Positions 32,358 to 41,068 of a DNA stretch of 46,643 bases are shown here, piece after piece. The translations under genes were made by a program, and so were the position numbers. Positions within the stretch are counted from its first letter, which is position 1. Each line of letters begins with the position of its first letter. Origin of the DNA: a virus; IMG/VR virus record IMGVR_UViG_3300037088_000339, positions 1 to 46,643 of that record, one strand, 5' to 3'. The notes beneath the pieces are model-generated. The model saw only the letters and a program-made list of their open reading frames with translations. It did not search any database and was not told the DNA's origin.

Positions 32358-32439
32358 GTTCTATCTCCGTTCCGGGCAGTGACGCCCAACCAATCATTCA
32401 ACACGGACTGCCGCAAGCGGCACGCCCCTTAGCTATGCG
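32116..32439 (+). mobile_element. Integron-type gene cassette (attC-bounded)
   Basis: Left boundary G-TTGGGC at 32115-32121, right end at the G of GTTAGAG (32439). In a circle, GTTGGGCGTCAC and GTGACGCCCAAC would face each other as perfectly complementary 12-mers, as expected of the R''/R' arms of an attC site. Length about 324 bp. No integrase is encoded, so the cassette is passive. Strong by sequence logic, but not yet confirmed by a model. Confidence 0.6.
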
Positions 32440-32445
32440 TTAGAG
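32384..32445 (+). other. attC-like recombination site
   Basis: Starts GCCCAAC (RYYYAAC), followed by CAATCATTCAACACGGACTG, a central dyad CCGC-AA-GCGG, then CCTTAGCTATGC and GTTAGAG (GTTRRR). About 62 bp, in the usual attC range, and the order of boxes matches known attC sites such as those of aadA cassettes. The last base differs from GTTRRRY, as expected if it comes from the target DNA. Confidence 0.6.
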
Positions 32446-32490
32446 CGCTCGCGTACCGCTCATGCATGGTTTCATCGCAGTTTGTTGGCA

Positions 32491-32700
32491 TCATTCGTTC
32501 CTTTCTATGTTGTGCGCCTTCCGCATTGGGTGCTCGTATTCATCTGCGCACTTTTGCCAGTGCGCCATGCTCGTTAGCTCCTGCTCCAACTTCGCATTTC
32601 TGGCTTCAAGCGCCGCAATCTCATCCATCGCAGCATCAAGTATCGAAATGTTGGGGTCTAGCCGATTAGCTAGTCGAGTAAAAATCCTTGGGTGTCTCAT
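32491..32700 (-). CDS. Small helical protein
   Basis: 69 aa, AGGAG seven bases before ATG. Sequence SILDAAMDEIAALEARNAKLEQELTSMAHWQK shows a coiled coil. No known family. Confidence 0.6.
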   Translation of the reverse strand: MRHPRIFTRLANRLDPNISILDAAMDEIAALEARNAKLEQELTSMAHWQKCADEYEHPMRKAHNIERNE

Positions 32701-32714
32701 TATACATCTCCTAT

Positions 32715-32972
32715 TTACTTATTCCGTTTTTCCAAAATACACCCTGCATTACACTTACATTTATATCTGCCTTCCGCGTACCAGACCCGGTGCCGCCTAA
32801 TCGTAACAAGCGTGACCCCTAAACGAGCAGCGATCAGCTCACTAGAAACATGCTTGAAGCGCGCCCAGAAGAAATACTCACAGCAATAATGAAGTCCTTC
32901 GGTGATCAAGTATTCTACGCTAGATGCACGTGCATTATTTTTTGATAACGCCCGTTCGTTATTCTCAGTCAT
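32715..32972 (-). CDS. Small HTH/Cys-containing protein
   Basis: 85 aa, GGAG upstream. C-terminal SSELIAARLGVTLVTIRRHR is an HTH-like segment followed by KCKCNAG-C, possible metal ligands. May be a DNA-binding regulator. The ATG overlaps the stop of the helicase gene (TAATG). Confidence 0.55.
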   Translation of the reverse strand: MTENNERALSKNNARASSVEYLITEGLHYCCEYFFWARFKHVSSELIAARLGVTLVTIRRHRVWYAEGRYKCKCNAGCILEKRNK

Positions 32973-34195
32973 TATGCGATCTCCGTGTCAGGAGAAATTC
33001 GAGTCTTTGCTGCCTCCGTAGCTTGCAGCATCATTCCTTTCGCGGTGTTGACCAAGACGACCTGCCCGCTCTGCACCGCCCCTGCGAGAATTCCCTCATA
33101 ATCACGAAAGTCCGGAAAGTAAACATGGATCATTCGATACGCGTCGGCATAGGGAATTGAGCCTTTCCGCTTAATAAACTCGATGAAGCGCTCGGCCTGC
33201 ATAGAATCCTCTGTCCGCCCGATACGTGAGAAGACTCTATGCATGTCCGCCTCAAGATCGAGAAGCATGAGATTGGCAAGTTCGAGGTCTTCTTTAACTA
33301 TAACAAGTGAATCGGAACGAGAAGCACTAAGTACCATTGCGGTCTTGTGCAGGTGCGTCTGCTTACGTGCGGCATAGCCCTCGAGCATTTGATCATCCAT
33401 TCGAGAGGCCGCGTCCTTCCAGAACTTCTCATACCAGTCACGCCCCCAAGCACGCGCGTCCTCGGTGATAACAAAGCGTCCACAAAGCATAGCAATTTGT
33501 TCGAGGTCTTCGATCAGCGTGGTGCGAAGCGAAGCGTCGTTGAGGCCGACCTGTTCATCAACGTAGGCAACATAGCGTTCCTTGGTATCACCGTAGACAA
33601 AGATACAGCGAGAGGAGAGCCCCCCGCCTATCATTGCCTGTGGCATATTATCGGCAATCCAATGCGGCGTAGTGCCTGCCTGAATGTTGATCCAAGGTGC
33701 CTCGATGATGTCGTTGCCAGACATCTTAGTGATCTTCTCGTAGGACTTCTTGCCATCCCAGAGTTCGATAAGAAGGTTCACCATATCTTTGTCCTGGAGA
33801 TTCAATAACGAACCGAGCTCGGAGGCGATCAGGGTAAGCGGCGACATAGGGTGCCACTCGGCTTGATACTCAAAGGACTCCGAAGCATTTGCGAAGGCGG
33901 TTACGAGCGCTTGCCAGGTGATAGCGTTCGGGCCGAACTTGATGCCGGGAACGGCTTTGAGCAAGTCGGCGGCTATGTCAATCGTAGTGGACTTCGCGAT
34001 TACACCGGGAGGGCCAACATAAATGATATAGAAACTTGGATACCAATTGAACCTTTTCATATCTATCCACACGCGTCTCCTTAAACAACCTGCAACAGTA
34101 CCTACGGCGGCCCAGAAGTGGTTGCGGCGAGGCGCCTCGGTCACGCTAGCGTACTTGATATACGCGTTGATCCAGTCAGGATAGTTACGAGACAT
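32972..34195 (-). CDS. DUF3987-type helicase/primase
   Basis: 406 aa from ATG at 34195 (TAATG with the polymerase gene; a longer form would start at 34213). N-terminal NYPDWINAYIKYASVTEAPRRNHFWAAVGTVAG is the conserved start of DUF3987 (YfjI-like) proteins. P-loop GPPGVIAKSTT has Ala in place of the usual Gly before the catalytic Lys; a Walker-B-like LTLIASELG follows. Likely replicative helicase or primase-helicase next to the DNA polymerase. Confidence 0.75.
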   Translation of the reverse strand: MSRNYPDWINAYIKYASVTEAPRRNHFWAAVGTVAGCLRRRVWIDMKRFNWYPSFYIIYVGPPGVIAKSTTIDIAADLLKAVPGIKFGPNAITWQALVTAFANASESFEYQAEWHPMSPLTLIASELGSLLNLQDKDMVNLLIELWDGKKSYEKITKMSGNDIIEAPWINIQAGTTPHWIADNMPQAMIGGGLSSRCIFVYGDTKERYVAYVDEQVGLNDASLRTTLIEDLEQIAMLCGRFVITEDARAWGRDWYEKFWKDAASRMDDQMLEGYAARKQTHLHKTAMVLSASRSDSLVIVKEDLELANLMLLDLEADMHRVFSRIGRTEDSMQAERFIEFIKRKGSIPYADAYRMIHVYFPDFRDYEGILAGAVQSGQVVLVNTAKGMMLQATEAAKTRISPDTEIA

Positions 34196-36795
34196 TAGCT
34201 GCAATCTCCCCAAGACACCGTGCTAGTCTTAATACCAGTAGGAATAATCAGTGGGTCGTCATAAGGAACTACGATTTTCGAGTACTTCTGCATCAAGGGA
34301 AGAAGGTACGCGGAACGGTGCGTTGGGAACTGGCCCGCCAAGGAGTCGTGTACCTGCAATAAAACCTGAACCTCAGGAAGGTTTTCATAGAAAGAAAGCC
34401 AGGCTCTGTTGATAACGATTCCGACAGTACTTTGCGGAATCCACGCAACTGCTGCCGGAAGAAGTTGTTCGTCAATGCGGTCAAAGATATACCAACGATA
34501 CCCGAATTTATTCTCCACGAAACGATACTTAGTAACTTGCTCCTTGACGCGCTCGTGCCAAGCAAGGATGCCTGGATGCGCCGCGAACCAGCGAGCTTGC
34601 GCTTGCTCGATCTCCCAGACGCCACGCCCGGTGTGAGCTGCAACGGTCTTTGCCTTACCAAGGTAATTCGTCGCATGACAGAAAGTCTTCGCGAACTCAC
34701 GTTTGTGCGAACGTGGAGTTCTGTAGTCCCAATAGCAACGTGGCCCACAGGTACAAGGTTCGTCTTTTCGATGACGTTCAACAAGTTCTTCCAGCGGTGG
34801 CGGCTCATGATTGTCGATTCCGTAAGTGTTTAACAGGTGAATATCTGCACCCATACGCAGGGCGGCTTTAAGCATCGCATCATCGGACTCCCACACAACT
34901 ACCTGAAGATCCGCACGATCGAGATCCATGTCGAAAAAGGTGAAGCCGGGATCAGGCCCGTACATACTACGAATGTTAGGCAGAGTAAAATCCATACTTC
35001 CACGAGCAGCAGCTTTGCCAGCCGATTTAGACTTCTCTGAAGGGATCGTCTGAAGATTACCTCCCGAGCCAAAAGGATTCTTAGACGAGCTAAGTCGATA
35101 CGTGTAGGGAGCTGACTTGACTCCAGCCTTGTTCGCATCTTTATCTCCCGCGTCTCCAGCTATGTTGAAGGAACAACGCATCCGGCCATCAGTATCCGGC
35201 GGCATCATTACGAAGTCTTTGAGGAACTTGTAAAGAGTACGAATGTCGAGGATCGCATGGCAGATTGGACGAAGGATAGGCTCGCGGGCGGAGATCTTAG
35301 CCATGGACTCGTCGTCGCAAGAAGGCGACATTTTGGTGAATCCGTTGCGAACTACGCGCTTGAGAATCTTTGGCTGCGCGAAGTCTTCGTAGAACAGAGC
35401 GCACATCTGCTTCGGTGACTTCGGATTGACCCCGTGACCAAGGGCATTGAAAAGGAATGCTTCACGGTGGGAAAGCTCTTCTTGAATATCCATCGCCATT
35501 TGTGCGCGCATTTCTGGGCGCATACGAACGCCAAGGCGCATAGCGCGAAGAACAGGGGCAAACATACGCTGTTGGTAAGTCTCAACCTGTTGCAGACCCA
35601 TCGCCACTACGGTCTGCTGCAGTACCTCGCCGGCCTCTCGGGTGTAAACGCAGTCCTGGAGATTGTACCGCCAACGGTCTTCCTCTGTGCCAGCGCCGAT
35701 CTTCCCTTCGTCCTTCCAGAACACATACCAGTCACAATACATGGAAGCAATGAAGTCCAGTGACTTCGGCAACGCACAGAATACGCTGTGCTGACTAATC
35801 ATCGTATCTTGCCCGCCGCGAGGCAAAAAATGCCAATGGCGATATACATACTGTGCGTCGTACAGGCCGTTCTGCCAGCGAACGCGGACATTCTTGTGCG
35901 TGAGTAGCTTATACAGCCACCAAATTATCTGAGCTTCCTCCTCAGCACTCCAATAGCCTTCGCGATTCCTTGAAGTAATAAGAGGAATGCAAATAGCGTC
36001 ACTCCGAGTCCAAGAAAGCCCAACGCAATCAATATGTTCGTAGCGCGTCTCGATATCGAAATCGAGCCAAACGGGGGAGGGCTGTGTTTCGCACTGAGAA
36101 ATAAGGGTGTGAAGTGTTTCATGGACTTGGGCCAGGGTTGGTCGGACAATGAAGTTCCAGACAGGACGGTTGGAGTACGTACGTTCTACCATGTGGCGCT
36201 TGACTCGGCGCAGGTCGTTAAGCACGATGGCTCGAAGATCCCACTGCTTGAACAGGGCGGAGGGATGATAGGTAGGAATGACTTTAGGATATACTTTAGT
36301 GTCTTGCATAGAATACGCAAGCTCTTTAGATCTGTCGAGCGAACCTTCTATTTTATAAGTTACTTGTGTATATTCAGGTCTTTCCACTTGTAAAAGCGAT
36401 CCCCTCCACTTAGCTACGCTCCAAAGTCCTGTAGTTGCCCAAAGCGCAAGATTGCCGAAGGCCACAATAATGTTTGGCTGAACCATCTGAATTTCAGTCG
36501 CAAGTTCGGTCACGGATTTAGCAAGACTTGGTAATACGAATAGTCCATTAAGCAACTGGTGCTCGCGCGTAATTTCTGCTTTTATCTTCGCAATCGTACC
36601 AATTGCAAGCGGTGTTTTTGATACGTAAGTTGCGTAGCATTCCGAGCGCATAATGCCGGCCTCGTGTAGGAGCCTGTTAAGCTCTTGCCCGGAGCCCCCG
36701 GAGAAAGGGGTGTGTCCGAAAGCGTCGGCGTCGGAGGGAAACTCTCCGAGAAGCATTATACGAGAAGGGATAGGGCCTTCGCCTTTGATGTACAT
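34195..36795 (-). CDS. UDG-like domain fused to family A DNA polymerase with 3'-5' exonuclease
   Basis: 866 aa (875 if started at 36822). Residues 1-200: uracil-DNA-glycosylase-like (IMLLGEFPSDADAFGHTPFSGGSGQELNRLL; PTYHPSALF). Then a DEDDy exonuclease: WLDFDIET, NGLYDAQYVY and YNLQDCVYT. Then a family A polymerase: motif A FFDMDLDRADLQVVVWES, motif B KREFAKTFCHATNYLGKA, motif C QVHDS. It copies phage DNA; the glycosylase-like domain may bind uracil in the template, as a similar domain does in SPO1-type polymerases. Start at 36795 has GGAAG upstream and overlaps the previous stop. Confidence 0.88.
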   Translation of the reverse strand: MYIKGEGPIPSRIMLLGEFPSDADAFGHTPFSGGSGQELNRLLHEAGIMRSECYATYVSKTPLAIGTIAKIKAEITREHQLLNGLFVLPSLAKSVTELATEIQMVQPNIIVAFGNLALWATTGLWSVAKWRGSLLQVERPEYTQVTYKIEGSLDRSKELAYSMQDTKVYPKVIPTYHPSALFKQWDLRAIVLNDLRRVKRHMVERTYSNRPVWNFIVRPTLAQVHETLHTLISQCETQPSPVWLDFDIETRYEHIDCVGLSWTRSDAICIPLITSRNREGYWSAEEEAQIIWWLYKLLTHKNVRVRWQNGLYDAQYVYRHWHFLPRGGQDTMISQHSVFCALPKSLDFIASMYCDWYVFWKDEGKIGAGTEEDRWRYNLQDCVYTREAGEVLQQTVVAMGLQQVETYQQRMFAPVLRAMRLGVRMRPEMRAQMAMDIQEELSHREAFLFNALGHGVNPKSPKQMCALFYEDFAQPKILKRVVRNGFTKMSPSCDDESMAKISAREPILRPICHAILDIRTLYKFLKDFVMMPPDTDGRMRCSFNIAGDAGDKDANKAGVKSAPYTYRLSSSKNPFGSGGNLQTIPSEKSKSAGKAAARGSMDFTLPNIRSMYGPDPGFTFFDMDLDRADLQVVVWESDDAMLKAALRMGADIHLLNTYGIDNHEPPPLEELVERHRKDEPCTCGPRCYWDYRTPRSHKREFAKTFCHATNYLGKAKTVAAHTGRGVWEIEQAQARWFAAHPGILAWHERVKEQVTKYRFVENKFGYRWYIFDRIDEQLLPAAVAWIPQSTVGIVINRAWLSFYENLPEVQVLLQVHDSLAGQFPTHRSAYLLPLMQKYSKIVVPYDDPLIIPTGIKTSTVSWGDCS

Positions 36796-37130
36796 TATAG
36801 TCTTCCAAGTAGGGCCAGCCATAGATTTTTCCAGTAGCCTCTTTTTTGTAATTCCCTCCGGCGGTCTTCTGCCTTATAATAGAGTTCTGCCCACTCCAAC
36901 GCATACACAGCAGCTGAGACGTTTAGCAAGCCTTTCTCCGAAAGAAGTTCTTCAAACGCCACGCCCTCATTAATCATCCGTTTTGTTAAACTCGCCATTT
37001 CACACAAAATACGAGCTCTTCGGGAGCCGGCAGCCCTGAAATTTCTTTGTAGCTCTTCAATCGTTACACCTTTTTTGAAAAAAATACTATCAGGCATTTC
37101 ATTTAAAGATTCTATAGATTTTCGTAGCAT
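36795..37130 (-). CDS. Hypothetical helical protein
   Basis: 111 aa. Charged, helical (GVTIEELQRNFRAAGSRRARILCEMASLTKRM; RRRELQKRGYWKNLWLALLG). Between exonuclease and polymerase genes; role unknown. Confidence 0.65.
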   Translation of the reverse strand: MLRKSIESLNEMPDSIFFKKGVTIEELQRNFRAAGSRRARILCEMASLTKRMINEGVAFEELLSEKGLLNVSAAVYALEWAELYYKAEDRRRELQKRGYWKNLWLALLGRL

Positions 37131-37133
37131 GGT

Positions 37134-37799
37134 CTATTTCCCCGCGTTCTTAAATGCCTGCAAGAGGTACGGATCGGTGTCTGGCTGAGCACGATACCAC
37201 TTGATCCAGCCAGTATCGACCATGCCAACGGGCTTCCCCTTATGCTTACCGAAGGTCATGACCTGGGGAATGCGGCACTGCTCGGAGAACTTCCACAAGG
37301 CCTCGGGCTGCAAAAGCGAATGCTGAGGCGCGCGGTCAAGCAACATAGCCTGGAGGATTTTCACGCAGAGTAGAACGTCGGCGGCTGCGGAGTGCGCATC
37401 CTGAAGGTCTCGACGGGCGGCTTCAGAGACTCCGCACATACGATAGTACATAGCACCGAGCTTGTGAGAATCGAGTTCTGGATAAAGCGAACGTGCGATG
37501 GCCAGTGTGCAAATACGTTTAACCGGCGGTTTGCCAAGAACTTCCCAATCATAGTCAATGTTATGGCCGACAATGTAACTAGCGTCGGAAGGCAACTTGG
37601 CCTCCGCGCTTGGGCGGCAAGCATCTAGCTCAAACGGCAGTATATGGTGGATAGAAAGTGCGCCATAACCAGACTTGTGCGTGGGCTTAAAGCGCTCAAC
37701 CCGAATTCCAACTTGGCCATACTCCAGCCAAGCAAGCTCAATGCACTCAGGCGGTTCATTACCTGTAGTTTCCGTATCAATCACATATGTCTTGCTCAT
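37134..37799 (-). CDS. DnaQ-like 3'-5' exonuclease (exodeoxyribonuclease X type)
   Basis: 221 aa. DEDDh motifs: VIDTETTG near the start, HNIDYDWE, then DAHSAAADV. C-terminal VMTFGKHKGKPVGMVDTGWIKWYRAQPDTDPYLLQAF is the DUF3820-like zinc-free tail typical of exonuclease X homologues. Likely degrades or repairs DNA ends in replication. Confidence 0.85.
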   Translation of the reverse strand: MSKTYVIDTETTGNEPPECIELAWLEYGQVGIRVERFKPTHKSGYGALSIHHILPFELDACRPSAEAKLPSDASYIVGHNIDYDWEVLGKPPVKRICTLAIARSLYPELDSHKLGAMYYRMCGVSEAARRDLQDAHSAAADVLLCVKILQAMLLDRAPQHSLLQPEALWKFSEQCRIPQVMTFGKHKGKPVGMVDTGWIKWYRAQPDTDPYLLQAFKNAGK

Positions 37800-38311
37800 A
37801 TCAGCTCCAGTGTACGTTGGCCTTTGAGTTTTTTACTTGTCATTAGTGGGGGAGCGGCCTCCCATTGCAAACCTGCAAAGCATATACGTGTGTAGATTCG
37901 ATACAGATTGTAAGGAATTGCGCTCTGATACCAGTTAAGTGTTTCAAACTCCTGTACTGCGTTGAGGGGTAAAAGGACACGACCATCTTTAACATCAGGG
38001 TCTGAGCCTACGAAATCGCAGTAAGTGGCCTCTTCGCTCAAGTCTAATTCAATGTGCTCAGGGAGCCTCCAGAAAAGCGTTCGTGGCATATCGTAGGCCA
38101 ATAACTTTTCGAAGTCTTCAAATAACGCTTGAACAAGGAACTCTTCTGCGCCCTCTTTCCTGCGCGTTGATAGTGCATACGTTGTGTAGGTGAAACGTAT
38201 TACGTCTGTCTTTGACGTAGGTACATTGAAGTATGCACGCCGTGGGCCTTCCAAACAGTCGAAGTTGTCTTCGAGCCAGTAAAGTAAATCTTTAATATCT
38301 GTAGGTTTCAC
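37796..38311 (-). CDS. Hypothetical protein, GTG start
   Basis: 171 aa, GTG at 38311 overlapping the stop of the methylase (GTGA), with GGAGGG upstream. Mixed alpha/beta (DLLYWLEDNFDCLEGPRRAYFNVPTSKTDVIRFTYTTY). No recognised domain. Confidence 0.6.
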   Translation of the reverse strand: MKPTDIKDLLYWLEDNFDCLEGPRRAYFNVPTSKTDVIRFTYTTYALSTRRKEGAEEFLVQALFEDFEKLLAYDMPRTLFWRLPEHIELDLSEEATYCDFVGSDPDVKDGRVLLPLNAVQEFETLNWYQSAIPYNLYRIYTRICFAGLQWEAAPPLMTSKKLKGQRTLELI

Positions 38312-39642
38312 AGCAGTCCCTCCAATTCCGGTTGGGTGTCGAGTGCCTGGATGCGTTTCATAGCAATCGCGTATGACGCGGTATCTAGTTCCACGCCTGT
38401 CGCTCGCACCTTCAGCGCATGTGCCGCCTCGAAAACTGAGCCACTTCCGCAGAAGGGATCAAGCACTGCGTGCCCAGGGAGACAGCTCCGTGACAGCAGA
38501 TCCTGCAACAGTGCCACCGGTTTCTGTGCAGCATGCCCGAGATTCATATCTGGCCCGTAGTCCAGCACGTCCCCGAGCATTTTGAGCACAGGCCGCTTTC
38601 CTTTCACTGCGTACAGAATACATTCATACTTGCGCTGCGGGCCTTCCAGCGGCCAGGGAGCACGCATACCGGACTTCTTGTACCAGACCAGCGGAGTACG
38701 GAAGACCGACCAACCAGCCTCGATGCAGAGGGCTTTGAGCTGACTGAACTTATCAAAGTCACAGAAGCAGTATAGATGCGCCTGAGGTTTAGTGATGCGA
38801 AAGCCCTCGGCTGCGATACTCGCAGCACAGCCCAGGAAGGTTTCATAGTCATCCTTATACCCATGCGCACCTTCTGCCAGACCTCCGCTGTCTCCGAAAG
38901 TGTCAGCTCCCATACCGTAAGGAGGATCAGTAAGAATTACATCGTAGACCCCCGGAGGCTGTGCCTCCATCCACGCTATCGCGTCAGCATTATGCAACTG
39001 GTGCATTTCAGCAGAGAACGTGCGTCCTACGGACTCTCCGAGTTCCCGGTTTTTCTGGGTGGCCTCTTCTTTCCTCAAGATTTTGAACGCTTCGTCGACG
39101 GTCTTGGCAGCTGCGATGGCCGGATTACCGAGGTGATTTGCAACAATAAGCTCCCGTCGAGTAGTCTCTTGGTTGATGCCCTCAGAGGAACCTCTGACCT
39201 CAAGAGCAATGGCCGCGATGGTAGGTTTAGCATCCCCTCGCGCTTCTGCTTGGGATGTCCGAAGGCGACTGAGTCTAGCCACAGCGGCGGCTCGTTCTTG
39301 CCAAGTAAGATTCTCACGTTGAAGATTCTCCTCAAGTTCGGCCTCTTCGGCGGCTAAGGTGGATAGCTCACTGAGCAGGGTGTAGGGAATGAGGTCTGCA
39401 GGAACGGTCTCCCCGTCGTAGGTAAAGGGAGTGCCGAGCGCAACAAGATCTTTCATCGCACGAAGGCGACGCTCGCCGGCGACCAGCTGATAGCCATTGT
39501 CTGACACCCGCAGTACGATTGCCTGCAATAGCCCATTATGCTCGATTGACTCTGCCAGTTCACATAACTTCATCGCGTCGAAGTGGCGGCGCTGTCGGTC
39601 TGCCGCGATTTTGATGGAGTCGGGATTGATAAAGCGTTTCAT
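38308..39642 (-). CDS. ParB-like domain fused to DNA methyltransferase
   Basis: 444 aa. N-terminal ParB/Srx fold (KLCELAESIEHNGLLQAIVLRV, YQLVAGERRLRAMKDL), followed by a helical region, then a methylase of the beta order: TDPPYGMG (motif IV), LDPFCGSGSVFEAA (motif I), QKPVALLQDLLS (motif X). DPPY suggests N6-adenine or N4-cytosine methylation, perhaps protecting phage DNA against restriction. ParB-MTase fusions are common in phages. Confidence 0.88.
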   Translation of the reverse strand: MKRFINPDSIKIAADRQRRHFDAMKLCELAESIEHNGLLQAIVLRVSDNGYQLVAGERRLRAMKDLVALGTPFTYDGETVPADLIPYTLLSELSTLAAEEAELEENLQRENLTWQERAAAVARLSRLRTSQAEARGDAKPTIAAIALEVRGSSEGINQETTRRELIVANHLGNPAIAAAKTVDEAFKILRKEEATQKNRELGESVGRTFSAEMHQLHNADAIAWMEAQPPGVYDVILTDPPYGMGADTFGDSGGLAEGAHGYKDDYETFLGCAASIAAEGFRITKPQAHLYCFCDFDKFSQLKALCIEAGWSVFRTPLVWYKKSGMRAPWPLEGPQRKYECILYAVKGKRPVLKMLGDVLDYGPDMNLGHAAQKPVALLQDLLSRSCLPGHAVLDPFCGSGSVFEAAHALKVRATGVELDTASYAIAMKRIQALDTQPELEGLL

Positions 39643-39848
39643 CTATGCATCCTATTAAAAAGTCTACGAACGAAGTAGCCTCGAATCACAGAAACCACCG
39701 TGAAGATAAGGCTGATGAGAAGATTCTGAGAGAAGACAATGGGAATGCTGAGCAGAGGAAACACGATGAGCTGTGTAAGCAAGGCGACCAGGTATCCGAT
39801 AGCTACGCTCACACAGGTTTCTATTATTGATTGCCGCCGTGACTGCAT
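39639..39848 (-). CDS. Two-helix membrane protein, DUF7220-like
   Basis: 69 aa, AGGAGG before ATG. Begins QSRRQSIIETCVSVAIGYLV, followed by FPLLSIPIVFSQNLLISLIFTVVSVIRGYFVRRLF. This matches a very common small phage membrane protein (DUF7220) of unknown role. Overlaps the methylase gene by four bases. Confidence 0.8.
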   Translation of the reverse strand: MQSRRQSIIETCVSVAIGYLVALLTQLIVFPLLSIPIVFSQNLLISLIFTVVSVIRGYFVRRLFNRMHR

Positions 39849-39915
39849 AGTAGTTCCTCCTAGCGCAGAAGGGGAGGCAGATTACTCCGCGCTCCCCCGG
39901 CCATACTGCGTTGAC

Positions 39916-40401
39916 TTAGCTCGGCAACACCTGAGCAATGCGCTCTTGAATATTTCCTTCATAAAGTTCGTGAGCGATTTTGACCTTCACAACTTTACCC
40001 GTCAGCATACGCCAGGCGAAGACCTCGCCGGAAGTATTCAGCCCCGTCGCATCCCGGTAATTCTTTTGCTGACGATTCTTGCCCTTCGAATTATCAATTG
40101 ACCCTTGCGGCGTGAGATCCAAGAACGCACGGTCAGTGATAGTCAGCTCCGCCGGCAGCCCAATGCCTTGGAGCACCGCAGGAATCTGAAGCTTGATCGG
40201 AACCAGCATGGAGACCCAGGGCTGGCCGATCTTCTCGCCCTTGCCGATGGTGCCGGCGTCTGTCTTGACCTCACCAATGACTGCCATGTAGAGGCCGTCT
40301 TCCGCGTCGGGGTTCTCTGTAGGAACGTTGGGCCGCTTTTCGTTAACTTCAGTGATCTGTGCATCGAGAAAAACGCTGGGATCAAATGCGCTTGTGTTCA
40401 T
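39916..40401 (-). CDS. Early phage protein, probable ssDNA-binding-type role
   Basis: 161 aa with AAGGAG site. Contains GLYMAVIGEVKTDAGTIGKGEKIGQPWVSMLVPIKLQIP and FLDLTPQGSIDNSKGKNRQQKNYRDATGLN; this type of early phage protein sits beside recombination ATPases and is often annotated as hypothetical. A single-strand binding role is inferred from position only. Confidence 0.55.
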   Translation of the reverse strand: MNTSAFDPSVFLDAQITEVNEKRPNVPTENPDAEDGLYMAVIGEVKTDAGTIGKGEKIGQPWVSMLVPIKLQIPAVLQGIGLPAELTITDRAFLDLTPQGSIDNSKGKNRQQKNYRDATGLNTSGEVFAWRMLTGKVVKVKIAHELYEGNIQERIAQVLPS

Positions 40402-40449
40402 AGTGTGTTACTCCTTGGTAATTGAGGGTGAGAGGAGAGTGCCTCTCTG

Positions 40450-40722
40450 TCACTTGGTACTCGGGACTTCCTCCAGCAATGCACGAATTGGCCGTGCTGG
40501 ATTGATGCAGTAACTACTCGGGCCGGAGAGCGATCTAACCGTGCCTATTTTACCCTCCGGCATAGTAATGGTGTCACCAACCTTAGCTGCCTGTCCCACA
40601 CAATGAGAACCCTCAGCTCCGGTAAAGCCATCTCCGGCTGCACGTACTACGCTGCCCGGAATCCAGATGAAGAAACACCCACTGAGAACGAAGGGCAGTA
40701 ACAAGGCGGTGATAAATTTCAT
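40450..40722 (-). CDS. Small lipoprotein
   Basis: 90 aa with N-terminal signal FITALLLPFVLSGCFF, lipobox LSGC. Mature part KVGDTITMPEGKIGTVRSLSGPSSYC contains two Cys. Outer- or inner-membrane lipoprotein of the early region; superinfection exclusion would be a possible role but nothing shows it. ATGA overlap with the previous gene. Confidence 0.65.
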   Translation of the reverse strand: MKFITALLLPFVLSGCFFIWIPGSVVRAAGDGFTGAEGSHCVGQAAKVGDTITMPEGKIGTVRSLSGPSSYCINPARPIRALLEEVPSTK

Positions 40723-40901
40723 AAGTAGGTCGTCTCCTTCTTGACAAGAATAACGCTGTTACTGGAACTCGCAAGGTTCGGGGAATACACGTTGCTGGTG
40801 AACATTTCCTTAACCGCCTCGACAACCTGTGCTTGCGTCATCGTAGAGGGTTGCCGGAGCTGAACTTGCAAGGTTAGGGTTGTGAACTGGCGGCGGCTCA
40901 T
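40719..40901 (-). CDS. Small hypothetical protein
   Basis: 60 aa, GGAG eight bases before ATG. Sequence MSRRQFTTLTLQVQLRQP, then VVEAVKEMFTSNVYSPN. Role unknown; four-base overlaps on both sides. Confidence 0.6.
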   Translation of the reverse strand: MSRRQFTTLTLQVQLRQPSTMTQAQVVEAVKEMFTSNVYSPNLASSSNSVILVKKETTYL

Positions 40902-41068
40902 TTAAGTATCTCCATCATAGAATAACAAACAGAGAAAAGAAACGCAAGAAGATACAGAAGAGCTACACTGCGTTCTTTCGTATCTCCTGTCCACAGAAGT
41001 TCTGCAGCCGCCGGAGTAAAAGGCAGACTGCAAACTGCAAAGCTCAGTGTGGCGGATAGAAGTAACAT
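40898..41068 (-). CDS. Two-helix membrane protein
   Basis: 56 aa from ATG at 41068 overlapping the ATPase stop (ATGA). Two hydrophobic segments (MLLLSATLSFAVCSLPF; VALLYLLAFLFSVCYSM). Role unknown. Confidence 0.6.
   Translation of the reverse strand: MLLLSATLSFAVCSLPFTPAAAELLWTGDTKERSVALLYLLAFLFSVCYSMMEILK

Noticed and set aside
38776-39357. 193-aa ORF on the + strand
   Set aside because: Antisense to the ParB-methylase gene, which has clear domains; no ribosome site or homology pattern.
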